19,933 nt of DNA from an uncultured Bacilli bacterium (lineage in GTDB: Bacteria > Bacillota_I > Bacilli_A > RF39 > UBA660): contig CAKPDJ010000023.1 in NCBI GenBank assembly GCA_934148875.1, positions 1 to 19,933 of the forward strand, given 5' to 3'. Positions 12,859 through 19,315 of this stretch are shown here, piece after piece (positions within the stretch are counted from its first letter, which is position 1; every line of letters begins with the position of its first letter). A program made the position numbers and the translations under genes. Under the pieces are notes generated by a model. The model ran no database searches. It saw only the letters and a program-made list of their open reading frames with translations, and was not told the DNA's origin.

Positions 12859-14112
12859 CTATTCTTCTAATAATTTAATATCTGCTCCTACTTCATCTAA
12901 TTTTTCAACGATATTTTCATAACCTCTTAAAACATGTTCAATATTAGTAACGGTAGTAGTACCTGATGCAAGTAAACCTGCTAAAACTAAACAAGCACCT
13001 GCTCTTAAATCTGTTGCTTCTACTTTTTTTCCGGTTAATTTAGTAGCACCAGTTATTTTTATAGTTCTTTCATTAATTTCAATATTTGCTCCCATATCAT
13101 TTAGATAAGGAACATTTTTAAAACGATTTTCATATATTGTTTCTTCTAGGGTAGATACACCATTACATTGTGTTAATAAGGTAGTAACTGGTTGTTGTAA
13201 ATCTGTTGCGAACCCTGGATAACCTTGTGTTTTAATATTAACTGGTTTTAAATTATTTCCTTTTGAGACAACTACTGAATCAGGTCCTACTTCTATTGGA
13301 ATACCCATCTCTTTTAGTTTTAAGATTAACATTTCAACGTGCTCAGGTATAATATTATCAATTTTTAACTTATTGCCTATTAAAGCCCCCGCTATTATAT
13401 AAGTTCCAGCTTCTATTCTATCAGGAATAACTTCGGTGTAGCATCCTTTTAAACTATCAACACCAGTAATTCTAATTTCACTAGTACCAGCACCAGTTAT
13501 TTTAGCTCCCATACTATTTAGAAAAACAGCTACGTTTACTACTTCTGGTTCTTTAGCAGCATTTTCTATTATAGTCTCACCAGTTGCTTTTACTGATGCT
13601 AGAATAGCATTAATAGTTGCACCTACACTAGGCATATCTAAATAGATATGTGCACCTTTTAATTCCTCAGCATATATTTTATAGTGGTTATCTTCTTCTT
13701 CAATGGTAGCTCCTAGAGCTTTAAAGCTTTTTAGAGTTTGGTCTATTGGACGAGCTCCTATAGAACATCCACCAGGAAAATACATTTCTACATATTTATA
13801 TTTGCCAAGCAATGCTGACATAAAATAATATGATGCTCTTAATTTTGTTGATAATTCTTTAGGTATCTCTTTGTTTTCAATAGTGGTTGGATTAATTAAA
13901 ATACTTTCACTAGCTCTTTTAACATCAGCTCCTAAGTATTCTAATATTTCAGTTAAGGCATCTGTATCAGTAATTTCTGGAACATTACAGATTGTTACAT
14001 CACTATCTGATAAAATAGCTGCGGGTATAAGTGCTACTGATGCATTTTTGGCACCACTAATACGGATGGTTCCAGTTAATTCTTTCCCACCATTTATTTT
14101 TAATACTTTCAT
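12859..14112 (-). CDS. murA: UDP-N-acetylglucosamine 1-carboxyvinyltransferase MurA
   Basis: MurA transfers enolpyruvate from PEP to UDP-GlcNAc, the first committed step of peptidoglycan synthesis in the cytoplasm; it is the fosfomycin target. The 417-residue protein has the substrate-binding ISGAKNAS (Lys22, Asn23), catalytic loop YFPGGCSIGARPIDQ with Cys116, and PGFATDLQQP (active-site Asp) near residue 302. Cys rather than Asp at 116 predicts fosfomycin sensitivity. Start at 14112 after GGAGGTAAGT. Many Bacillota carry two paralogues; this context does not decide between MurA1 and MurA2 (MurZ). It leads an operon with the unrecognised downstream gene. Confidence 0.97.
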   Translation of the reverse strand: MKVLKINGGKELTGTIRISGAKNASVALIPAAILSDSDVTICNVPEITDTDALTEILEYLGADVKRASESILINPTTIENKEIPKELSTKLRASYYFMSALLGKYKYVEMYFPGGCSIGARPIDQTLKSFKALGATIEEEDNHYKIYAEELKGAHIYLDMPSVGATINAILASVKATGETIIENAAKEPEVVNVAVFLNSMGAKITGAGTSEIRITGVDSLKGCYTEVIPDRIEAGTYIIAGALIGNKLKIDNIIPEHVEMLILKLKEMGIPIEVGPDSVVVSKGNNLKPVNIKTQGYPGFATDLQQPVTTLLTQCNGVSTLEETIYENRFKNVPYLNDMGANIEINERTIKITGATKLTGKKVEATDLRAGACLVLAGLLASGTTTVTNIEHVLRGYENIVEKLDEVGADIKLLEE

Positions 14113-14181
14113 ACTTACCTCCAGTAACTTCTACTATATTGTATTTTTGTTTTAAACTTTCGTTCTTTATTTCTTATAATT

Positions 14182-14190
14182 AATATAACA
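14182..14190 (-). promoter_or_regulatory. murA promoter, extended -10
   Basis: The minus strand reads TGTTATATT about 70 bases before the murA start. An alternative -10 TATAAG lies eight bases nearer, with TTTCCA 18 bases upstream. The leader would be about 60 bases. Confidence 0.45.
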
Positions 14191-14211
14191 CAAAACTGGA
14201 AAATAAGCATT

Positions 14212-14251
14212 AAAAAATACTATTTTATATAAGATAACTAATTCCTAGTAT
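14212..14251 (-). terminator. Weak candidate terminator of mntP
   Basis: ATACTA (14246-14251 on the minus strand) can pair with TAGTAT (14217-14222), followed by TTTTTT. The loop is long (23 bases) and contains the end of mntP, so efficiency is doubtful. Confidence 0.35.
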
Positions 14252-14755
14252 CATTAATATAATAGCACCTATTATTGTAGTGATATTACCAAAGCGTTTT
14301 TTTAATTTATTACCTAGTTTTACACCTGCATAAGTAAAGATAGCACTGGTAAGCATAAAAATTATTGATGGTAATACTATTTTACTTTTGATGGCACCAA
14401 ATCCTATACCAATAGAAAAACTATCTATACTTACTGTGAATGCAAAAAATATAACTGATAACATATTGGTTAATGTTTTTATATTTTCTTCTTCTTTTAG
14501 TGACAGAATCATTTCTATTGAAAGGATAATAAAAATTACTCCTACTAATATTTCAGGATTGATTTTGATTAGTTTTAGAATTAGTTCACCTATTTGATAT
14601 CCTAATATTGGCATGAAAAAGTGAAATACGCCAACAGTTATACTCATTAATTTGTGCATTTTAGATCTTAAATTTAAAGTTCCATAAATTAGGGCTAGTG
14701 AAAAAGCATCCATACTTAATCCTACTGCTAACATAAAAATTACTGGTATTGACAT
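14225..14755 (-). CDS. mntP: MntP-family manganese efflux protein (DUF204)
   Basis: MntP proteins export Mn2+ across the membrane. The 176-residue protein has six hydrophobic helices in two repeats, each with the family signature: GLSMDAFSLALIYG in the first and TVSIDSFSIGIGFGA in the second, the two Asp residues being the likely metal ligands. Length fits MntP (about 185) better than YtaF (about 210), a sporulation-linked relative. Start at 14755, after AGGAGGCCTTTTTT. That ribosome-binding site lies inside the 3' arm of a hairpin that also resembles a terminator for the upstream PHP gene. No yybP-ykoY manganese riboswitch fits in the 35-base gap. Last gene of the spoIIR-PHP-mntP group. Confidence 0.82.
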   Translation of the reverse strand: MSIPVIFMLAVGLSMDAFSLALIYGTLNLRSKMHKLMSITVGVFHFFMPILGYQIGELILKLIKINPEILVGVIFIILSIEMILSLKEEENIKTLTNMLSVIFFAFTVSIDSFSIGIGFGAIKSKIVLPSIIFMLTSAIFTYAGVKLGNKLKKRFGNITTIIGAIILMILGISYLI

Positions 14756-14793
14756 AAAAAAGGCCTCCTACATAAGAATATGTAAGAAGCTTA
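14755..14793 (-). terminator. Hairpin combining PHP-gene terminator and mntP ribosome-binding site
   Basis: On the minus strand CTTACATA and TATGTAGG pair around TTCT; the stem extends with one bulge and wobbles to AAGCTTC/GGAGGCCTT, then TTTTTT leads straight to the mntP ATG. The AGGAGG site is within the 3' arm, so the same fold could stop transcription and hide the ribosome-binding site. Confidence 0.6.
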
Positions 14794-15552
14794 AAGAATT
14801 ATTCTTTTTCTTTTTTGATATATTACTGGCTTTAGACTAAGTTCACTTACTATTTTATCAGCACTATCTAAGTTATCTAATAATTCACTATATTGATGTG
14901 CATCTGTTCCAACTGTTACTTCGTTATTACCAGTTAATTGATAAGCACATATTTTTTCTATACTTGGAAAAGTATTTTTATTTGTTCTTCTAGCTGCAGA
15001 AGTATTAATTTCCATTATTTGTTTATTTTCAGTAATTGCCCTTGTTACTTCTGATACTTGGTATACAGAACTATAATCTTTATCATAATATCTATTTATA
15101 TAATCTAAGTGACCTATTATATCTACAGTTCTTGACTCTACCATTTTTAATATTTCACGATAGTATAAATAACTCGCATGAACTTTATCAGCAGTAGTTT
15201 TACCATTTCTTATTATTTTGTGGATACTACCCATAAGAAAGTCTAAATCAAGTTCTTCTAATGCTTCCACCTTATCTTTATATAAATGGGGAGAAGATAT
15301 TTCAGCAGATTTTAATAATGTTACTTTTCCATTATAAATTTCATTAATTCTATCAATTTCTATATTTCTAATTTTTAGTTTATCTATAACATCTTGTAGT
15401 GATTCACAGTTAAACTCTATATGATCGGTAATAGCACCATATCTAATACCATTATCATATAGTAATTTAGCTATTTCGGAAATTTCCATTTTTCCAAATC
15501 GCATACAATCCCATGAATATTTAGAATGTATATGCATGTTTTCTTTTGACAT
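14791..15552 (-). CDS. PHP-domain phosphoesterase (histidinol-phosphatase-like)
   Basis: A metal-dependent phosphoesterase of the PHP family, closest in pattern to HisJ/HisK histidinol phosphatases; the true substrate is open because no histidine genes are nearby. The 253-residue protein has the metal motifs in order: MHIHSKYSWD (His7, His9), GAITDHIEF (Asp43, His44), LMGSIHKI, DIIGHLDYINRY and GTDAHQ. The start is ATG at 15552 after TTGGTGATAATT; an in-frame GTG at 15564 is part of that site. It begins 30 bases after the spoIIR stop with no terminator between, so the two are probably co-transcribed; mntP follows behind a hairpin. Confidence 0.85.
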   Translation of the reverse strand: MSKENMHIHSKYSWDCMRFGKMEISEIAKLLYDNGIRYGAITDHIEFNCESLQDVIDKLKIRNIEIDRINEIYNGKVTLLKSAEISSPHLYKDKVEALEELDLDFLMGSIHKIIRNGKTTADKVHASYLYYREILKMVESRTVDIIGHLDYINRYYDKDYSSVYQVSEVTRAITENKQIMEINTSAARRTNKNTFPSIEKICAYQLTGNNEVTVGTDAHQYSELLDNLDSADKIVSELSLKPVIYQKRKRIIL

Positions 15553-15581
15553 AATTATCACCAATAATTATTATATATAAC

Positions 15582-16109
15582 TCAAAAATATTTGTCTATT
15601 AGTTCCTTTATAAAAAATTTATATTCTACTTCGGTAGTTTCTTCTGTTTCTTCTGCTTCTAATAGGCATAGTGGAGGAAATAACACACACCACCAATTTT
15701 TACCTAATCCATCACCTAGTGTAACTACTAATGATTCATAATTGCCTTCTTCGTATGTTACTCCTTTATAAACTTTTTTAGGAAAATAATTTAATCCATA
15801 ATTTATATTGAAACTACTATTAATATTATTTTCTAATAATGTTTTTTCTACTAAATTATTATATTTATTTAAATTATTAGATATTGAACTTCTAGCTTCT
15901 GCTATAGTTTTGCTACTATTTAAATCTTCAGTCATTTGTGCTTGAATATTATTTCTTATTATTAATTTACTTTGTTGGTCTTTAGTAGAATTACTATTGG
16001 CTATTACACGAAAACGAATAGCTTCTTTTGGAATAATAACTTCTGCTTCTTTATTGCTTATGTACATAATACCTAAAAACAATGCTACTATTACTAAAAT
16101 CTTTTTCAT
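15582..16109 (-). CDS. spoIIR: Stage II sporulation protein R
   Basis: SpoIIR is made in the forespore, exported, and triggers SpoIIGA to process pro-sigma-E in the mother cell. The 175-residue protein has an N-terminal membrane or signal segment (residues 1-18), the family core IRFRVIANSNSTKDQQSKL (about 31-49) and the signature KNWWCVLFPPLCLLEAEE (about 137-154, Cys141 and Cys148). Start at 16109 after AGGTGATAAT. The ribosome-binding site can pair with an upstream arm (16109-16142), hiding it in a nine-base-pair stem. The expected sigma-F promoter was not found; a sigma-A-like TATAAT is present. First gene of a group with the PHP gene and mntP, divergent from the DUF2935 gene. Confidence 0.95.
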   Translation of the reverse strand: MKKILVIVALFLGIMYISNKEAEVIIPKEAIRFRVIANSNSTKDQQSKLIIRNNIQAQMTEDLNSSKTIAEARSSISNNLNKYNNLVEKTLLENNINSSFNINYGLNYFPKKVYKGVTYEEGNYESLVVTLGDGLGKNWWCVLFPPLCLLEAEETEETTEVEYKFFIKELIDKYF

Positions 16110-16142
16110 ATTATCACCTTTTCTATTTTCATAGTGATAATA
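16109..16142 (-). promoter_or_regulatory. Hairpin over the spoIIR ribosome-binding site
   Basis: On the minus strand TATTATCAC and GTGATAATA form a perfect nine-base-pair stem with a 16-base loop. The 3' arm contains most of the ribosome-binding site (AGGTGAT) and reaches the first base of the ATG. A possible translational control or a DNA operator. Confidence 0.45.
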
Positions 16143-16152
16143 ACTTTAATAT

Positions 16153-16158
16153 ATTATA
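16153..16158 (-). promoter_or_regulatory. Possible spoIIR -10 element
   Basis: The minus strand reads TATAAT about 44 bases before spoIIR, which would place the whole ribosome-binding-site hairpin in the leader. The -35 is poor (TGTTTA), and the sequence does not match sigma-F or sigma-G. Confidence 0.35.
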
Positions 16159-16205
16159 CAAATAAATTAATATTTTAAACATATAATTTTATGAGGTGTA
16201 AATAT

Positions 16206-17135
16206 ATGTTAAGTGATGATTTATATGGACAACAATCTTTAATTAATCATTTATTTTATCTTAGAACAATAAGAGAATTCTGTGTAAATATTGAACTTTC
16301 TTTTTATTCTAATAATAAAGACTATATTGAGGTTGCTAATGGTTTTAAGGCAAGATGTGAAGAGCTTGGGACTATAGCGATTGGACTTGCTGATAATAAG
16401 ATACCGACTAGAGTTTTTGAAAGTGGTTCTTTTGTTAGTAACTATACTTTGGATACAGAGTTATTAACTGAAAAATTATTTAATATTAATCTTAATACTG
16501 ATTTAACTATTAAAGAAATGAATTTAAATACTACAGATAAATTAAGTAGTTTTACTAATGAAGAACTAAAGCAAATTGATGAACTTAATAATAATAGTAT
16601 TAATTTAGCACAAAATTTTATTGATTTTTGTGGAGATATATTAACAGAATTAAGAAAAAGTAATTTATTCTCATATTCATATCCACTTTTTTATAATTAT
16701 ATGATTGAAGAAGCAACCTTGTATATGAATGATTTGAAAAGAATTCAGAATAAAACAAATGCAGATCCTACTTTTGTTACTAGTTATGAATATTGGTATT
16801 CTAATTCGATGATGCAAGCTTGCAAATTTATTATAGGTTTATCAGATCCAGCACAAGAAACACTTATATTAAATGCTGATAATTATAGAAAAATATTTTC
16901 TAAGCAAATGGACGCTTATAAAGATGTTTCTTCTCCAGAAAAAGAAAAGGTATTAAATGATGAGACAATAGAACATATGAAAAGCTTTATTTCATTTCTT
17001 TCTAAGCTAATAGAAAGAATCTTAAATAGCGAGCTTTATTTTATAGTTCAACCATTATTTTTTGATAATTTATTAACAGAAGCTAATTACTTTTTATACT
17101 TATTAAATGGAGCTAATTATGGTATAAAAAAATAA
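16206..17135 (+). CDS. DUF2935 four-helix-bundle protein
   Basis: A 309-residue all-helical protein of the DUF2935 family, two ferritin-like repeats found mostly in spore-forming Bacillota; function unknown. Family-like stretches are HLFYLRTIREF (15-25), YTLDTELLTEKLFNINLNTDL (start 80), YPLFYNYMIEEATLYMNDLKRI (159-180), KFIIGLSDPAQ (207-217) and the terminal TEANYFLYLL. From memory, the family usually has an Glu-His pair in each repeat (MxEH); here these positions read EF (24-25) and QA (204-205), so a metal site may be lost. The start is ATG at 16206, after GAGGTGTAAATAT; an in-frame ATG at 16191 overlaps that site. Divergent from spoIIR, which suggests but does not prove a sporulation role. 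Confidence 0.82.
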   Translation: MLSDDLYGQQSLINHLFYLRTIREFCVNIELSFYSNNKDYIEVANGFKARCEELGTIAIGLADNKIPTRVFESGSFVSNYTLDTELLTEKLFNINLNTDLTIKEMNLNTTDKLSSFTNEELKQIDELNNNSINLAQNFIDFCGDILTELRKSNLFSYSYPLFYNYMIEEATLYMNDLKRIQNKTNADPTFVTSYEYWYSNSMMQACKFIIGLSDPAQETLILNADNYRKIFSKQMDAYKDVSSPEKEKVLNDETIEHMKSFISFLSKLIERILNSELYFIVQPLFFDNLLTEANYFLYLLNGANYGIKK

Positions 17136-17196
17136 AGGTTATTGAAGTAATTCCTATATTATAATAGGTTTACTTCATAATTACCTTTATTTTTCA
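17126..17196. terminator. Long bidirectional terminator between DUF2935 gene and prmC
   Basis: A twelve-base-pair outer stem (AAAAATAAAGGT at 17128-17139 with ACCTTTATTTTT at 17183-17194) continues, after a small bulge, as GAAGTAA/TTACTTC and CCTAT/ATAGG around a short loop. T runs lie on both strands at the ends. Both stop codons lie within it. Confidence 0.82.
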
Positions 17197-18008
17197 TATG
17201 TAAAAATCATTCTATCTCTACCTTGCATATCTTTCTTAGAAATAATTGTTGCCTGTGGAAAATTCATTTTTACTAGGTTAGTTATATCTTCCTTTTGACT
17301 TTCTCCTATTTCAAATGCTATTAAATATGGATAGTTAAGATGATTCTTAGCTTCTTTTAGTATTTTACGATAACAATCTAAACCATCTTCACCTGCATAT
17401 AAAGCTAAGTGTGGTTCATTATTTTTAACTATTTCTTCTATTTCTTCATTAGTTTTAATATATGGTGGATTAGATATAATTACATCATAAATACCATCAA
17501 GATTATTTAACATGTCATTTTCAAGTAAAGTCACATCTGCTTCTAGATTCTTTGCGTTCATAGATGCTACTTCTAAAGCTTTTGGACTAATATCTAATAA
17601 AGTTACATCTAATTCAGGTATTTTCTTTTTAAGCGTAATACCAATGCAACCTGAACCAGTTCCTAAGTCAATTATTTTTAAGTGTTTATTAGGAAATATT
17701 TGATTAATATAATTTATAGTAGTTTCTACTAGTTCTTCTGTTTCAAAACGGGGAATTAGTACATTTTCATTTACTTCAAATTTATTTCCATAGAAATTTA
17801 CATTGCCCAAAACATATTGAATAGGCTTAGCACTTTGCACTGCGACTATTCTTTTTTTAAATTCAGCAATTGTTTCTTCTGACACTATTTTATCTAGATA
17901 ATTTAGTAGTTCTAATGGGTTAATATTTAATAAATCAGCTAGTAACATTTTTACATGTGTTGAATGAAGATATTTTTTGCCATAGATTATTAATTCTTCA
18001 ACTGTCAT
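17187..18008 (-). CDS. prmC: Release factor glutamine methyltransferase PrmC
   Basis: PrmC (HemK) uses S-adenosylmethionine to methylate the Gln of the GGQ motif in release factors. The 273-residue protein has an N-terminal helical recognition domain (1-75), the LIPRFETEELVE motif (84-95), the methyl-donor site IIDLGTGSGCIGI (112-124) and the catalytic NPPYI (180-184). Its substrate RF1 is encoded in the same operon. The start is ATG at 18008 (MTVEEL) after AAAGGTGATATTT; an in-frame GTG at 18017 lies within that site. The stop of the preceding zinc-ribbon gene overlaps the ribosome-binding site, indicating coupling. Confidence 0.96.
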   Translation of the reverse strand: MTVEELIIYGKKYLHSTHVKMLLADLLNINPLELLNYLDKIVSEETIAEFKKRIVAVQSAKPIQYVLGNVNFYGNKFEVNENVLIPRFETEELVETTINYINQIFPNKHLKIIDLGTGSGCIGITLKKKIPELDVTLLDISPKALEVASMNAKNLEADVTLLENDMLNNLDGIYDVIISNPPYIKTNEEIEEIVKNNEPHLALYAGEDGLDCYRKILKEAKNHLNYPYLIAFEIGESQKEDITNLVKMNFPQATIISKKDMQGRDRMIFTYEK

Positions 18009-18013
18009 AAATA

Positions 18014-18247
18014 TCACCTTTTTATTAACTTTATAACATAACTATCAAGATTACTGCTTGGATTTTGTTCTAACTTTAATCTTAAATCATTTACATTATT
18101 TGTAGCTATTTGAAATGTATTTTTATTACATTTTGGACACATCATTGGCTTATTTAAAGTGATGTACTTATCACCTATTGTTTCCATAATATCAGTACTA
18201 ATTTGGATATTTCCACATCTTAAACAAATTAAACTCACTTTATTCAT
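18014..18247 (-). CDS. Small zinc-ribbon protein between prfA and prmC
   Basis: A 77-residue protein not matched to a named family. It carries two CxxC knuckles (Cys8/Cys11 in ICLRCGN and Cys37/Cys40 in MMCPKCNK) about 26 residues apart, a zinc-ribbon pattern, followed by a basic, probably helical tail. The start is taken as ATG at 18247 (MNKVSL), with weak AGGCGAT eight bases upstream; an ATG six bases earlier is too close. The ATG overlaps the prfA stop (ATGAATAA), so it is likely translated by re-initiation after RF1, and its own stop overlaps the prmC ribosome-binding site. Position between RF1 and its methylase suggests a link to translation, which is inference. Confidence 0.8.
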   Translation of the reverse strand: MNKVSLICLRCGNIQISTDIMETIGDKYITLNKPMMCPKCNKNTFQIATNNVNDLRLKLEQNPSSNLDSYVIKLIKR

Positions 18248-19304
18248 TAGCATCGCCTGCTAATTTACGCTTTTGATCTTCTGTTATTAGAGCTTCAATT
18301 ATTTCATCCAAGGCACCATTCATAATTCTATCTAGATTGTTAGTAGTATAACCGATACGATGGTCTGTTACTCTATTTTGTGGATAGTTGTAGGTTCTAA
18401 TTTTTTCAGCTCTATCACCAGTACCAATTTTATTTCTTCTTTCATTACCTAAAGCTTCTTCTTGTTTCTGTAGTTCTTGTTCATAAAGTCTTGCTTTTAA
18501 TACTTTCATTGCCTGTTCTTTATTTTGAATTTGGCTTCTTTCATTTTGACAAGTAACAACAGTGTTTGTAGGTAAATGAGTAATTCTAACTGCTGAATCG
18601 GTAGTATTTACTCCCTGTCCACCACAACCTGATGAACGATAGATATCAATTCTTAAATCACTAGGATTAATTTCAATATTAACATCTTCTGCCTCTGGCA
18701 TTACAAGAACTGTAGCTGTTGATGTTTGAATTCTACCTTGAGATTCAGTTTCAGGAACTCTTTGAACACGATGAGAACCACTTTCATATTTTAATTTTGA
18801 ATAAGCTCCATCACCTTTAACCATAAATTCAATTTGAGAAAATCCTCCAGCTTCGCCTTCTTCAGCATCGATTAACTCAATTTTAAATCCTTGTTTTTCA
18901 GCATATCTAGAGTACATTCTGTATAAATCACCCGCAAAGATATTTGCTTCATCTCCACCAGCAGCTCCACGAATTTCAACAATAACGTTTTTACCATCGT
19001 TAGGGTCTTTTGGTATTAATAATATTTCTATTTTTTCCTCTAAACTAACTTTTTCTTGTTCTAAATTAGCTAATTCTTCCTTAGCTAGTTCTCCCATTTC
19101 TGGATCTTTTACCATTTCTTTAGTATCTTCAATTCCTGTTAATACTTTTTTATATTCATGATAAGTATTAACTGTTTCTTCTAAATCACTAGCTTCCTTA
19201 GATAATGACTTCATCTTATTCATATCGCTATATATATCAGGATTTGCAAGTTCTGCTTGAATATCTTGATATCTTTTTTCTATTACTTCTAATCTTTCTA
19301 ACAT
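18240..19304 (-). CDS. prfA: Peptide chain release factor 1
   Basis: RF1 reads UAA and UAG stop codons and releases the finished protein. The 354-residue protein has an N-terminal helical domain (1-105), the stop-codon recognition PxT motif as PET (184-186) in HRVQRVPETESQGRI, which separates it from RF2 (SPF), and the catalytic SSGCGGQGVNTTDSA with GGQ at 228-230, the PrmC methylation site. Start at 19304 after AAGGAGGATTTAT. The gap to the preceding repeat-protein gene is 11 bases and that gene's stop touches the ribosome-binding site, so the genes form one operon ending in prmC. Confidence 0.98.
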   Translation of the reverse strand: MLERLEVIEKRYQDIQAELANPDIYSDMNKMKSLSKEASDLEETVNTYHEYKKVLTGIEDTKEMVKDPEMGELAKEELANLEQEKVSLEEKIEILLIPKDPNDGKNVIVEIRGAAGGDEANIFAGDLYRMYSRYAEKQGFKIELIDAEEGEAGGFSQIEFMVKGDGAYSKLKYESGSHRVQRVPETESQGRIQTSTATVLVMPEAEDVNIEINPSDLRIDIYRSSGCGGQGVNTTDSAVRITHLPTNTVVTCQNERSQIQNKEQAMKVLKARLYEQELQKQEEALGNERRNKIGTGDRAEKIRTYNYPQNRVTDHRIGYTTNNLDRIMNGALDEIIEALITEDQKRKLAGDANE

Positions 19305-19315
19305 ATAAATCCTCC

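Noticed and set aside
14756..14790. yybP-ykoY manganese riboswitch before mntP
   Set aside because: The gap is only 35 bases and is filled by a simple hairpin; no conserved riboswitch core is present.
16180..16187. CATATAAT as a sigma-E -10 for the DUF2935 gene
   Set aside because: A start site seven to eight bases downstream would cut into the ribosome-binding site GAGGTG, and the -35 is not convincing in such AT-rich sequence.
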